Origin: Myxococcales bacterium
Lineage (GTDB): Bacteria; Myxococcota_A; Polyangia; Haliangiales; Haliangiaceae
DNA: 64,000 bases
NCBI GenBank assembly: GCA_011526095.1
Contig: WYBA01000251.1
Location: 1 to 64,000 of the forward strand
Direction of reading: 5' to 3'
Below the pieces are notes generated by a model. The model was given only the letters and a program-made list of their open reading frames with translations, did not search any database and was not told the origin of the DNA. Below are positions 43,557 to 52,352 of this stretch, in pieces. Each line of letters opens with the position of its first letter. Position 1 is the first letter of the stretch. The translations under genes were made by a program, and so were the position numbers.

Positions 43557-44631
43557 GGTAGCCCTCGGCCTTGAGCAGCTCGGCGGTGAGCACCGCGCCG
43601 CCCGCGGCGCCGCGCACGGTGTTGTGCGACAAGGCGACGAACCGCCAGTCGAACACGCCGGTGTCGGGGCGCAGCCGGCCGATCGACACGGCCTGGCCGT
43701 CGCCGGCGTCGCGGTCGAGCCGGCTCTGCGGGCGGGTGTCGTCGTCGTGGTAGCGCAGGAACGGCGTCGGCGCGCTGGGCAGCTTCAGCGCCTGCGGCTT
43801 GCCGCTGAACTCGCGCCACGCCGCGAGGATCTCGTCCTTCGCCGGCTTCTTGTCGAACGACACGAACACCGCGGCCATGTGGCCGTCGGAGACCGGGACG
43901 CGCAGGCACTGCGCGGTGATCGCCGGCGACGTCGCCGTCATGATCTTGCCGTCGCGGATCGTGCCCCAGATCTTGAGCGGCTCCTGCTCACTCTTCTCTT
44001 CCTCGCCCTTGATGAACGGGATGACGTTGTCGACCATCTCGGGCCACGACTCGAACGTCTTGCCGGCGCCGGAGATCGCCTGGTACGTGCACACGGCCAG
44101 CCGCGTCGGGCCGAACGACCACAGCGGGTGGATCGCCGGGACGTAGCTCTGGATCGAGCAGTTCGGCTTGACCGCGACGAAGCCGTGGCGCGTGCCGAGG
44201 CGGCGGCGCTGGGCCTCGATGATCGCGACGTGATCGCTGTTGATCTCCGGGATCATCATCGGGACGTCGGGCGTCCACCGGTGCGCCGAGTTGTTCGACA
44301 CGACGGGCGTCTCGGCGCGGGCGTAGTCGTCCTCGAGCTTCGCCGTCGCGGCCTTGTCCATGTCGACGGCGCAGAACACGAAGTCGCACGCGCCGGCGAC
44401 CGTCGCGACGTCGGCGGCGTCGGTCACGGTCAGCTTCGCGGCGCCGGCGGGCACGCCGCCCGGCAGCGTCCAGCGGCCGGCGACGGCGTCGGCGTACGCC
44501 TTGCCCGCCGAGCTCGGGCTGGCGGCGACCGCCGTGATCTCGAACCACGGGTGCTCCGCGAGCAGGGAGACGAAGCGCTGGCCGACCATGCCGGTCGCGC
44601 CGAGGACACCGACCTTGAGCTTGCTTGCCAT
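43543..44631 (-). CDS. asd: Aspartate-semialdehyde dehydrogenase
   Basis: 362 residues. Makes L-aspartate-4-semialdehyde from aspartyl phosphate with NADPH, the branch point for lysine, diaminopimelate, threonine and methionine. NADP loop GATGMVGQRF at 11-20, catalytic Cys158 in VKPNCSIQ, VSNNSAHRW phosphate-binding stretch, and RVPVSDGHMAAVFV with the catalytic His. Length and motifs match the archaeal/fungal-type subfamily rather than the shorter E. coli enzyme. Stands alone, convergent with the RNB gene. Confidence 0.93.
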   Translation of the reverse strand: MASKLKVGVLGATGMVGQRFVSLLAEHPWFEITAVAASPSSAGKAYADAVAGRWTLPGGVPAGAAKLTVTDAADVATVAGACDFVFCAVDMDKAATAKLEDDYARAETPVVSNNSAHRWTPDVPMMIPEINSDHVAIIEAQRRRLGTRHGFVAVKPNCSIQSYVPAIHPLWSFGPTRLAVCTYQAISGAGKTFESWPEMVDNVIPFIKGEEEKSEQEPLKIWGTIRDGKIMTATSPAITAQCLRVPVSDGHMAAVFVSFDKKPAKDEILAAWREFSGKPQALKLPSAPTPFLRYHDDDTRPQSRLDRDAGDGQAVSIGRLRPDTGVFDWRFVALSHNTVRGAAGGAVLTAELLKAEGYLTAK

Positions 44632-44715
44632 GACGCGGGCGAATCTAGCAGACGGGAGCCGCGCGATCGCCAGCGGATTCTCACCGAGCCGGCGTCACCG
44701 CGCGGGCGCCGCGCG

Positions 44716-45609
44716 TCACTGACGCACGTCGGCGGTGCGCGTGATCTCGCCGAGGCGCCCGCTCTGGTAGTCGCGGATCGCCTGCAGGATCTCCTGCTCG
44801 GTGTTCATGACGAACGGGCCGTGCTGGACGACGCGCTCGCCAATCGGGACGCCGGCGAGCAGCAGGAGGCGCGCGCCGTCGCCGGGGCTGGCCGCGCGCA
44901 GCCGGACCACGTCGCCGGCGCCGAGGATCGCGAGCTGGCCGTCGCGGACCTCGCGGGCGCCGTCGCCGAGCGCGACCGCGCCGCCGAACACGTAGACGAT
45001 CACCTGGTGGTCGGCGGCGATCGGCGTGGTGACGTCGGCGCCGGGCTCGAGCCGCCAGTCCTGGAAGACGACCGGCGTCAGCGTGTCGATCACCGCGCGC
45101 GCGCCGAGCGCCTCGCCGGCGATGACGCGGACCTGGGCGAGGCCGTCGGCCGAGCGCGCCTGGGGGATGCGCGCGGCCGGGACCTCCTGGTAGCGCGGCC
45201 GGCTCAGCTTGAGCCGCGCGGGCAGGTTGACCCAGATCTGGAAGCCGTGGACGCGGCCGCCCTCGCGCTGCAGCCGGCGCGACGGCATCTCGGAGTGGAC
45301 GATGCCGGCGGCGGCGGTCATCCACTGGACGTCGCCGGCGCCGAGCACGCCGCGGTGCCCCGCCGAGTCCTCGTGCTCGACCTCGCCGTCGAGGATGTAC
45401 GAGATCGTCTCGAACCCGCGGTGCGGGTGATCGGGCGCGCCGACGGCCTCGCCCGGCGCGTAGTCGACCGGGCCCATCTCGTCGATCATCAGGAAGGGGT
45501 CGACGTGGGCCAGGCCGCGGGTGGGCACCGGCCGGCGCACGACGAAGCCGCCGCCCTCGAGCTGGCGGTGGGCGGTGACGATGCGGGTGGGCTCGCGGGT
45601 GGTGGTCAT
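44716..45609 (-). CDS. Pirin family protein
   Basis: 297 residues from ATG 45609. Bicupin with the pirin metal site: DHPHRGFETISYILDGEVEHEDSAGH and WMTAAAGIVHSEMP, where three His and a Glu bind iron. The second cupin (VYVFGGAVALGD, LRAASPGDGARLLLLAGVPI, VQHGPFVMNTEQEI) ends the protein. Bacterial pirins are cytoplasmic; some have quercetinase activity, others regulate metabolism. An earlier start would add a proline-poor basic tail and is not needed. Confidence 0.93.
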   Translation of the reverse strand: MTTTREPTRIVTAHRQLEGGGFVVRRPVPTRGLAHVDPFLMIDEMGPVDYAPGEAVGAPDHPHRGFETISYILDGEVEHEDSAGHRGVLGAGDVQWMTAAAGIVHSEMPSRRLQREGGRVHGFQIWVNLPARLKLSRPRYQEVPAARIPQARSADGLAQVRVIAGEALGARAVIDTLTPVVFQDWRLEPGADVTTPIAADHQVIVYVFGGAVALGDGAREVRDGQLAILGAGDVVRLRAASPGDGARLLLLAGVPIGERVVQHGPFVMNTEQEILQAIRDYQSGRLGEITRTADVRQ

Positions 45610-45703
45610 GGCTGCCTCCTGGCGGGCAACTGTGGGCACGCCGCGGCGGCGCGTCACGGGGCGCGGGCGGACCAGAGCGTTCCGCCGGTGGGACGATGGA
45701 CGA

Positions 45704-46507
45704 TCACCGCGGCTCCGGCGAGGCGCCGTCGAACAGCACGGCGACGAGGTTGCCGACCTTCCGCACCGGCGGCAGGTCGAGCTCGACGACGGCGGCGCGG
45801 GTGACGACGGTGCCGGGCGGCGGGCGGTGCGCCTCCGGGATGCGCGCGCGCTCGTCGTCGGTGAGCTCGCGCGGGGCGGCGCGGCGCTGCAGGTAGCTGC
45901 CGCGCTTGAAGAACGCCGGGTAGTCGTTCCAGTTGACGCCGCGGGCGTGGAGGAGCTCGTGCTTGGCCGCCGAATCCTTGCCGTGCAGGTCGCGGTCGCC
46001 GTAGTAGGCGCTGGCGGCCATCGACACGCTGTTCTTGGTCGCGTCGTCCTCGCGCCACACGAACACGTCGGCGGCGTCGGCGAGCGTGGGTACTTGCCAG
46101 ACGCGGCAGTCGAAGTGGGGGACGGCGTCGGCCTTGGCGGGGAGAGAGCGCGCGATCAGCTGGCTGAACCGCGCCGACGCCATGCCGGCGAGCACCGACG
46201 CGAGCTTCTGGAACCGCCCGTCGAACGCGTAGTCGGCCGTGGATGTCGACGGCTCGTACCAGGCGAGCGTGATCTCGTCGCTCTGCGTGTAGCCGACGCG
46301 CGCGGTCGCCTCGTGGACGAGGTAGCGCGTCGTCTCGATCATCGCGCGCGACATCGCCGGCTCGTACGGGCGCTGCAGGTCGCGGGTGAACGTGTGGAAC
46401 GCGCGCCCGTCGAGGCGCGCCAGCAGCGGCAGGCCGCGCATCGCGCGCCGGCCGGCCTCCGCCTGCTCGTACTGCTTGCATCGATCGCCGAGCCCATCGT
46501 TCGCCAC
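45704..46507 (-). CDS. Thg1-like protein (3'-5' nucleotidyltransferase)
   Basis: 267 residues from GTG 46507. The palm-like catalytic site is complete: RLDGRAFHTFTR (31-42) with its Asp as metal ligand, and GYTQSDEITL with S-D-E at 76-78. AARFSQL-type helix, FDCRVWQVPTLADAADVFVW and REDDATKNSVSMAA are diagnostic of the tRNA-His guanylyltransferase family. Bacterial Thg1-like proteins are thought to repair 5'-truncated tRNAs by template-dependent 3'-5' addition; myxobacteria are among the few bacteria that have them. Confidence 0.9.
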   Translation of the reverse strand: MANDGLGDRCKQYEQAEAGRRAMRGLPLLARLDGRAFHTFTRDLQRPYEPAMSRAMIETTRYLVHEATARVGYTQSDEITLAWYEPSTSTADYAFDGRFQKLASVLAGMASARFSQLIARSLPAKADAVPHFDCRVWQVPTLADAADVFVWREDDATKNSVSMAASAYYGDRDLHGKDSAAKHELLHARGVNWNDYPAFFKRGSYLQRRAAPRELTDDERARIPEAHRPPPGTVVTRAAVVELDLPPVRKVGNLVAVLFDGASPEPR

Positions 46508-46584
46508 GGGAGCCTCCAGAGGGCAGAGGGGTAGCGCGCCGGCGTCACGGCGGCCAGCGCATCCGTGCGGTAGGCTCGTGCGCG

Positions 46585-47295
46585 ATGAGCGCTTCGTGTG
46601 TGAGGTTTGCGGCCCTGTGCGTGGTGGCGGCGTGCGGCGGCGGCGCTGGCGGAGCGCGGCGCGCGGCGCCGGTGGCGAGCCTCGCGCCTGCGCCAGCGGC
46701 CGCGGCAGGGCCCGGGGAGGTCGCGCCCGAAGGCGCCGGCGGCGGGGCCGCGGGCGACGTCTACGCCCACGCGGGGCGGTCGGTCACGGCGCGGCTGCTC
46801 GAGCACGCCTCCGAGGCGGAGGAGGGGTACACGGTCACGAGCTACGAGCTCGAGCTGCGGTTCTCCGGCGGCGGCGGGGAGACCGCGGCGACGCTCGCGA
46901 ATGGCACCGGCGAGGGCTGCGACGACGTGTCGTTCTTCCTCGAGCCGGCGCCCGGCCTCGACGATCCGCGGCTGGCGATGGTGAACCTGCTGTGCGATCG
47001 CGGCGAGGACTTCCTGACGCGCGACGTGGTGACGGCGCTGGTGTTCGTCGGCGACGCCGACGACGCGCCGGCGGTGCTGTGGGAGGGCACCGGCACGTTC
47101 ACGAGCGAGATGGGCGCGTGCGTGTCGATCGACGTCGCGATGTTCCGGCGCGGCGCGGCGGGCGAGGTCGAGGCGGCGCAGTGGACCGAGGTCCGTCGCG
47201 TGCCGGAGAACCCGCTGCCCGAGGGGCTCGAGTGCGCCGAGCAGCCGCGCGCCGAGACGCCGCGCGCGACGATCGACGTGCCGCCGGCGCCGTAG
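46585..47295 (+). CDS. Hypothetical lipoprotein
   Basis: 236 residues. Signal MSASCVRFAALCVVAACGG gives a lipidated Cys at 17, followed by an Ala/Pro/Gly-rich linker of about 45 residues and a folded domain with VYAHAGRSVTARLLEHASEA, ELELRFSGGGGETAATLANG and MGACVSIDVAMFRRG. No family recognised. Divergent from the Thg1-like gene. Confidence 0.68.
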   Translation: MSASCVRFAALCVVAACGGGAGGARRAAPVASLAPAPAAAAGPGEVAPEGAGGGAAGDVYAHAGRSVTARLLEHASEAEEGYTVTSYELELRFSGGGGETAATLANGTGEGCDDVSFFLEPAPGLDDPRLAMVNLLCDRGEDFLTRDVVTALVFVGDADDAPAVLWEGTGTFTSEMGACVSIDVAMFRRGAAGEVEAAQWTEVRRVPENPLPEGLECAEQPRAETPRATIDVPPAP

Positions 47296-47317
47296 CGACG
47301 CGAGGACCGCCGGCCCC

Positions 47318-47373
<56 letters not shown>

Positions 47374-47378
47374 CCCCT

Positions 47379-47523
47379 CCGCTCGTCCTGAGCAGCGCCG
47401 AGCGCAAGCGAGGCGCGTGTCGAAGGACGGTGACAGTCATCGACGCGGTGGCGCGAGCCAGAACTGTCACCGTCCTTCGACTGGCGGGCTCGCTGACGCT
47501 CGCCCGCCGCTCAGGACGAGCGG
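47379..47523. repeat. 145-bp nested inverted-repeat element
   Basis: Outer arms CCGCTCGTCCTGAGC (47379-47393) and GCTCAGGACGAGCGG (47509-47523) are perfect complements. Inner arms of 19 bases at 47419-47437 and 47463-47481 (GTCGAAGGACGGTGACAGT and its complement) are also perfect. The whole can fold into a long hairpin. It looks like a dispersed palindromic repeat or small MITE-like unit, but no protein gene is associated. Confidence 0.75.
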
Positions 47524-47579
47524 ATCGCGGGCGGCTCGAGACCCAGACCTTGTTCTGGTCGACTTCTCAGGATGAGCGG

Positions 47580-47778
47580 GACCTCTCCGACTCCGTCTCC
47601 GTCTCCGTCTCCGTCTCCGTCTCCGTCTCCGCCTCCGACTCCGTCTCCGTCTCCGCCTCCGACTGCGTCTCCGCCTCCGACTCCGTCTCCGTCTCCGTCT
47701 CCGACTCCGTCTCCGTCTCCGTCTCCGACTCCGTCTCCGTCTCCGCCTCCGTCTCCGTCTCCGCTTCCGTCTCCGCGG
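47580..47778. repeat. CGTCTC/CGACTC/CGCCTC hexanucleotide tract
   Basis: About 32 hexamers of the form CGNCTC, the reverse complement of the GAGACG/GAGGCG tract in the HEAT gene. Here it is non-coding and ends just before the stop codon of the amidohydrolase (47786, minus strand), so it lies in that gene's 3' transcript. Confidence 0.9.
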
Positions 47779-47785
47779 ACGGACG

Positions 47786-48604
47786 CTACCCGCCCAGACC
47801 GAACACGGCGCGCGCGTTGCCGGCGAGGAACGCCTCGCGCGCCCGCTCGTCGAGGCCCAGCGTGTCGAGGTCGGTGAGCGCCTGCGCCGGCAGGATCATC
47901 GGGAAGTTCGAGCCGAACAGCACCTTCTTCCACCCGTCGGCCTTCAGGTAGCGCACCAGCTCGGGCGGGTAGCGCTTCACCGTGTACGCGGACGTGTCGA
48001 TGTAGACGCGCGGGTACTTGCGGGCGAGCGCGACCATCTCCTCGGTCCACGGGTAGCCGATGTGGCCAGCGACGATCGTGAGGTCGGGGAAGTCGAGCGC
48101 GACGTCGTCGAGGTACGGGATCGGGCGGCCGGTCTCCGACGTGCGGAGCGGGCCGGTGTGGCCGACCTGGGTGCAGAACGGCACGCCGAGCTCGACGCAC
48201 TCGGCGTAGAGCGGGTAGTAGCGGCGATCGTTCGGCGGCAGGCCCCACCACCACGGCAGCACGCGCAGGCCCTTGAACCCGAGCTCGCGGACGCAGCGAC
48301 GCAGCTCGCGCACCGCGCGCACCGGATCGCGCAGGTCGACCGCGGCAAGCCCGACGAACCGGTCCGGGTAGCGCTGCAGGTGCGCCGCGACCTCGTCGTT
48401 GGAGATCAGCGCGCCGTCGGGACCGTGCCAGGCGCTCAGCACGCCGACGCGCACGCCGGCGGCGTCCATCGCGGCGATCGTCAGCTCGATCGGCGGATCG
48501 GCGTCGGGGAGCTGCTGCCCGGTCCACCGCCGCAGCGACGCGAACATCTCGTGGCGGGCGAACCGCAGCGTCGGGTGCTGGATCCAGGCGTCGATGATCG
48601 TCAC
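47786..48604 (-). CDS. Amidohydrolase family 2 protein (TIM-barrel)
   Basis: 272 residues from GTG 48604. Resembles PF04909 metal-dependent hydrolases and decarboxylases: [12 protein letters not shown] at the start, [69 protein letters not shown] and a final VLFGSNFPM. The initial DxH motif is altered to DAWIQHP, so metal binding may differ. Substrate cannot be predicted and no pathway genes lie next to it. Confidence 0.85.
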   Translation of the reverse strand: MTIIDAWIQHPTLRFARHEMFASLRRWTGQQLPDADPPIELTIAAMDAAGVRVGVLSAWHGPDGALISNDEVAAHLQRYPDRFVGLAAVDLRDPVRAVRELRRCVRELGFKGLRVLPWWWGLPPNDRRYYPLYAECVELGVPFCTQVGHTGPLRTSETGRPIPYLDDVALDFPDLTIVAGHIGYPWTEEMVALARKYPRVYIDTSAYTVKRYPPELVRYLKADGWKKVLFGSNFPMILPAQALTDLDTLGLDERAREAFLAGNARAVFGLGG

Positions 48605-48654
48605 GCCGCGACTATAGAAGGTACGCGCGCCGGCGGCGTGACATGATCCCCGCC

Positions 48655-49395
48655 ATGCCCCGCGTGCTGCTCGTCGCCCTCGCGTCGCTGGTCCTGCTCG
48701 CGCCGTCCACCGGCCGCGCCAAGTGCGCGATGCCGCTCCTCGCCCACCAGATCGTCACCCACGCCGCCGACGAGATCCCCGCCGGGGGCGGCGTGCTCGT
48801 CGGCTGGACGACCTCGACCGACTGGGACGCCGGCGACCGCGACCGCACCGACCCCGCGGCGCGCGCGGGCTGGCGGCTGCGCCTGAAGAAGACGCGCGTC
48901 GCGACGACGATGGAGGTGCTCGCGCCGGGGCTCGCGCGCTACGCGCCGGCGAAGCTCCCGAAGCCGGCGAAGAAGGGCAAGGCGGTGCGCTACGACCTGC
49001 TCGGCGACAAGGGCAAGAAGCTCGGGTCGTTCACGTTCGGCCGCAAGAAGCTGCCCGAGCTCGGGCCGGCGCCCGGCGTCGCGTCGGTCGACGTGACGCG
49101 GACGTCGCGCGGCCGCGGCACGCAGGTGCGCGCGACCGTCACGCTCGACGCCGCGCCGCCCGCCGACGCCCACGCGCTGGTCGTGCGCACCGCCGGCGGC
49201 GACGCGTTCGCGTGGGGGCCGATCGTCGACCGCGCGGCGTCGACGATCACCGTGTTCGACGACGACGGTCGGTGCGAGGTCCACCCGCCGGGCATGCGCG
49301 CCCCGGGCGACGGCGAGCAGGTCGAGGCGTTCTGGGTCGACCGGTTCGGGCGCAAGAGCCCTGCGTCGGCCGCGGTCACCGCGCGCGCGCCGTAG
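48655..49395 (+). CDS. Hypothetical secreted protein
   Basis: 246 residues from ATG 48655 (an ATG at 48643 adds four residues). Signal peptide MPRVLLVALASLVLLAPSTG-RA. Contains a basic stretch KLPKPAKKGKAVRYDLLGDK and beta-rich segments (VASVDVTRTSRGRGTQVRAT, FWVDRFGRKSPASAAVTARA) suggesting an immunoglobulin-like domain. No family recognised. Confidence 0.68.
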   Translation: MPRVLLVALASLVLLAPSTGRAKCAMPLLAHQIVTHAADEIPAGGGVLVGWTTSTDWDAGDRDRTDPAARAGWRLRLKKTRVATTMEVLAPGLARYAPAKLPKPAKKGKAVRYDLLGDKGKKLGSFTFGRKKLPELGPAPGVASVDVTRTSRGRGTQVRATVTLDAAPPADAHALVVRTAGGDAFAWGPIVDRAASTITVFDDDGRCEVHPPGMRAPGDGEQVEAFWVDRFGRKSPASAAVTARAP

Positions 49396-49427
49396 CGCGC
49401 GCCGCGATCACCGAGGCGGCGGCGCCG

Positions 49428-50270
49428 TCACGGGCACGCGCTGCCGTCGCTGTACCCGGCGTTGTAGCCGTCGCCGTAGCCCGCATCCCACCCGGCCGGG
49501 TAGCCGGCGTCGTAGCCGTCGTCCCACGCGGACGGGTACGCGGCGTCGTAGCAGCCGACGTACGCGACGTCGTAGCTCTCGGCGTAGCCGCCGTCGTAGC
49601 CGTCGTACCAGCCCGGGTCGTAGCCGGCGTCGTAGCCCGCCGCGAGCCCTGTGGCGTGGCCGTCGGGGTAGGCCGCGGCGTAGCCGGCCTGGTACTCGGG
49701 GTTGTCGCGCTTGCCGTCCTCGAACCCGCGCGCGTAGGCGGCCTCGTCGAGCTCGGCGTCCCAGCCGCGCGCGTAGCACGCCTGCAGATCCTCGGGATCG
49801 GCGGCGGGGCGCGCGCGCTCGAGCGGGCAGCCCTGCGATCCGTCGTCGTAGCCGTCGCTGTAGCCGCTTCCCCAGCCGCCGTCGTAGCCGTCGTAGTAGC
49901 CGGCGTCCTCGCCGTCGTACCAGCCGTCGTCGTAGCCGGCCGCGTCTCCGTCGGCGCAGCCCGGCGCGCCGCCGTCGTCGAGCCCGTCGGCGTAGCCGTC
50001 GGCGTAGCCGTCGGCGTAGCTCGCCGCGAAGCCGGTGGCGTAGCCGTCTGCGTGTCCGTCGGCGTAGCCATCGGACTCGCCGTCCTGCCGCGTCAGCCCC
50101 AGCCCGTCGGCGCGGCCGCGGGCGAACGCGCGCTGGTTCTCGGCGGTCGCGGCGCGCTCGCCGTCACGGTAGCGGGCCTCGAGTGGGCCGTCGTCGAAGC
50201 AGTCGAGCCGGTCGCAGCCGGTCAACGCCGCGACGGCGGCGAGGACGGTCGTGACGAGGAGCGCGCGCAC
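49428..50270 (-). CDS. Lipoprotein made of Asp/Gly/Tyr repeats
   Basis: 280 residues from GTG 50270 (MRALLVTTVLAAVAALTGC; lipidated Cys19). Most of the mature protein is built of short units of the type DGYADGYADG and YDAGYDPGWYDGYDGGY, with Tyr spaced every four residues and many Asp. Two interruptions carry RARPAADPEDLQACYARGWD and YARGFEDGKRDNPEYQAG. Surface-exposed acidic, aromatic repeats suggest metal binding, adhesion or a structural role. No named family. The upstream TTG at 50315 is an unlikely start. Confidence 0.72.
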   Translation of the reverse strand: MRALLVTTVLAAVAALTGCDRLDCFDDGPLEARYRDGERAATAENQRAFARGRADGLGLTRQDGESDGYADGHADGYATGFAASYADGYADGYADGLDDGGAPGCADGDAAGYDDGWYDGEDAGYYDGYDGGWGSGYSDGYDDGSQGCPLERARPAADPEDLQACYARGWDAELDEAAYARGFEDGKRDNPEYQAGYAAAYPDGHATGLAAGYDAGYDPGWYDGYDGGYAESYDVAYVGCYDAAYPSAWDDGYDAGYPAGWDAGYGDGYNAGYSDGSACP

Positions 50271-50426
50271 GCCCGCGGGGAGTGCAAGCGGGGTTCCCGG
50301 CCGGCGCCATGGCAACTGGGCGGAACGACGCTGGTGCGCTCCGGCAGGTGTGGCGCGGGCGCCTCACCTGGCTGCGGAAGGTGCAGGGCGGCCTCAGGCG
50401 ATCGCAGGGTTGCGCTGCCGCGCGCC

Positions 50427-51353
50427 TCAGGCGATCGCGGGGTTGCGCTGCCGTGCGAACTGCTCGAGCCTGCGCAGGTTCTCCACGTCGTCCACGGCGA
50501 TCCCGCCGGGGAGGAACCGGTAGTCGATGCGGCTGGCGGGGGTGATCCGCAGCGCCTCGCCGGCGTTGGTGACGAGGTCGAGGTGGTAGCCGCCGCCGGA
50601 GGTGTCGAGGAACGCGTGGCGCAGCGCGCTCCACTCGACGCGGCGCTCGTCACCGTCCTCGGTGCGCACGCGCAGGCCGGCGTGGCCGAAGTCCGCCGCG
50701 ATCACGGCGGTGGTCGCGACCGCGAGCGGCGCGCTCGCGGACGTCACGATCGAGCCCCGGGCCAGCGCGGCGACGACCTGCGCGGCAGGTGTCGGCGCGG
50801 CGGGCGCGCGGACGACGACCGCCGCCGGCACGGGATCGACGCCGACGGGCGTGTCGTCGAGGTGATCGAAGATGTTGGTCTGCGCGAGGTACGTGACGGG
50901 GATCGCCGCGACCGCGGCGAGCAGGCCCCAGCTCGCGCCCAGCGTGCCGCGCGGCGGCGCCTCGACCAGCAGGAACACCAGGCCGACGCAGATCGCGTAC
51001 GGCACCAGCGCGAGGATCGTCCACACCGGCAGGCGCTCGAGCTGCTTGTCGCGGATCGCCTGGATCAGCCCGATGGTGAGGAAGATCTGGAGCACGAGCA
51101 CCGTCATCGACAGCGCGGCCAGCGCGCCGCCCAGGCCGCGGCCGGCGGCGTACGCGACGCACGGCGCGCCGGGCTCGCACATCGTGACCGCCCCGCCGCG
51201 GACCTGCAGCGGCGTGCCGTCCTCGAACGCGCCGCGGTAGTGCGGGACGCCCCAGTCGGCGCCGATCGCGTCGCGCAGGATCGGCTGACCGAACGCGATC
51301 AGCAGCAGCCCGAGCGCCGCTGCGTACGTCCCGACGCGGTACCACTTCATCAT
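50427..51353 (-). CDS. Hypothetical integral membrane protein
   Basis: 308 residues from ATG 51353. Four membrane spans can be seen: YAAALGLLLIAFGQPIL, GALAALSMTVLVLQIFLTIGL, VWTILALVPYAICVGLVFLL and WGLLAAVAAIPVTYLA, then a cytoplasmic C-terminal half of about 135 residues with two beta segments (AVIAADFGHAGLRVRTEDGD, ALRITPASRIDYRFLPGGIA). The cytoplasmic part reads like a PH/GRAM-type or 'hydrophobic plus YokE-like' domain but is not diagnostic. Function unknown. Confidence 0.72.
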   Translation of the reverse strand: MMKWYRVGTYAAALGLLLIAFGQPILRDAIGADWGVPHYRGAFEDGTPLQVRGGAVTMCEPGAPCVAYAAGRGLGGALAALSMTVLVLQIFLTIGLIQAIRDKQLERLPVWTILALVPYAICVGLVFLLVEAPPRGTLGASWGLLAAVAAIPVTYLAQTNIFDHLDDTPVGVDPVPAAVVVRAPAAPTPAAQVVAALARGSIVTSASAPLAVATTAVIAADFGHAGLRVRTEDGDERRVEWSALRHAFLDTSGGGYHLDLVTNAGEALRITPASRIDYRFLPGGIAVDDVENLRRLEQFARQRNPAIA

Positions 51354-51445
51354 CACGGCCACTCTAGGGGGAGGCGTCGGCGGGGCGGCCGGTGCGATGT
51401 GGCAATGTCCGGACGTCGCCCGCGCGACGTGACACGATCACCGCC

Positions 51446-52333
51446 ATGGTGGCACCTGCACACACCCGCCGCGGGGCGGCGTTCGCGGCGGCGGTGGTGG
51501 GCGCCGCCGCGGCTTGCAGCGGATCGCCGCGCGTCGACGCGCCGGTCGCGGTGGCGTCGGGCACCGCCGACGCCGGCGCCGGGTCGTCCGCGACCCGGAC
51601 GTTCGATCCCGAGGATCGTACGACCTGGACGGTGGACCAGGTGCGGCTGGCGGCGGTCAAGCTCGACACGATCGCGTGCCCCGCTGGCACGGTGCTCGTC
51701 GGCCAGCCGCCGCCGCTGGGCCACTACGCCTACTGCGAGCTGCCCACGGGCGAGCGCCACGGGCCGTGGATGACCTGGCCGCCGGCGTACCAGCGCAAGC
51801 GGGCGATCGAGGACCACGGTCACACGGTGCTGTGGACGGCGTGGCACGCGTCGAACGACGCGCTCGAGATCGTGATGGAGCTGCGCGACGACGCACGCCA
51901 CGGCCGCGAGCTGCGGTGGCACGACAACGGCGCGCTCGCCGCCGACGGCACGTGGGCGCAGGGGCGGCCGGCGGGGCGGTTCCAGGCCTGGGGCCGCGAC
52001 GGCGTGTCGATCTTCGACGCCGAGCTCGACGGCGCCGGGCGGCTGGTGACGTGGGACGGCGCGCTGCGCGTCGAGGAGCACTGGCGGGACGGGCGGCTGC
52101 ACGGGGAGCGGACGGCGTGGTACGCGAGCGGGCAGGTCCAGAGCGTCGCCGCGTACGTCGAGGGCGACCGCCGCCGCCTCGACGAGTGGCACGCCAACGG
52201 GCGCAAGGCGCGGGAGGTGATCGGCGGGCGCGACGGGGGCGGCGCGGACACCACGGTGATCGAGTGGGACGAGGATGGGCGCGAGCGGCCGAGGATGTGC
52301 GCGCACGGGCCGTGCGACATGCCGCCGGAGTGA
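51446..52333 (+). CDS. MORN/YwqK-like repeat lipoprotein
   Basis: 295 residues from ATG 51446. Signal RRGAAFAAAVVGAAAACSGS ends in a lipobox AAAC. Repeats of the type GxWxxxxxxGxxxxExxW (HGRELRWHDNGALAADGTWA, DGRLHGERTAWYASGQVQSV, EWHANGRKAREVIGG) correspond to the YwqK/MORN-2 family. Such proteins often occur in families of many paralogues in myxobacteria. Role unknown; extracytoplasmic. Confidence 0.75.
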   Translation: MVAPAHTRRGAAFAAAVVGAAAACSGSPRVDAPVAVASGTADAGAGSSATRTFDPEDRTTWTVDQVRLAAVKLDTIACPAGTVLVGQPPPLGHYAYCELPTGERHGPWMTWPPAYQRKRAIEDHGHTVLWTAWHASNDALEIVMELRDDARHGRELRWHDNGALAADGTWAQGRPAGRFQAWGRDGVSIFDAELDGAGRLVTWDGALRVEEHWRDGRLHGERTAWYASGQVQSVAAYVEGDRRRLDEWHANGRKAREVIGGRDGGGADTTVIEWDEDGRERPRMCAHGPCDMPPE

Positions 52334-52352
52334 GCGGTGTAGGATCGGCGGG

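Noticed and set aside
39467-43561. A 1364-codon plus-strand frame over the WG-repeat gene
   Set aside because: Made of Arg/Ala/Asp-rich sequence opposite the WG repeats and in the wrong frame for the RNB gene; a GC-frame artefact.
47580-47778. CRISPR array or protein-coding Gly-Asp repeat
   Set aside because: Units are six bases with no spacers, so not CRISPR; the Gly-Asp frame has no start or partner and lies behind the amidohydrolase stop.
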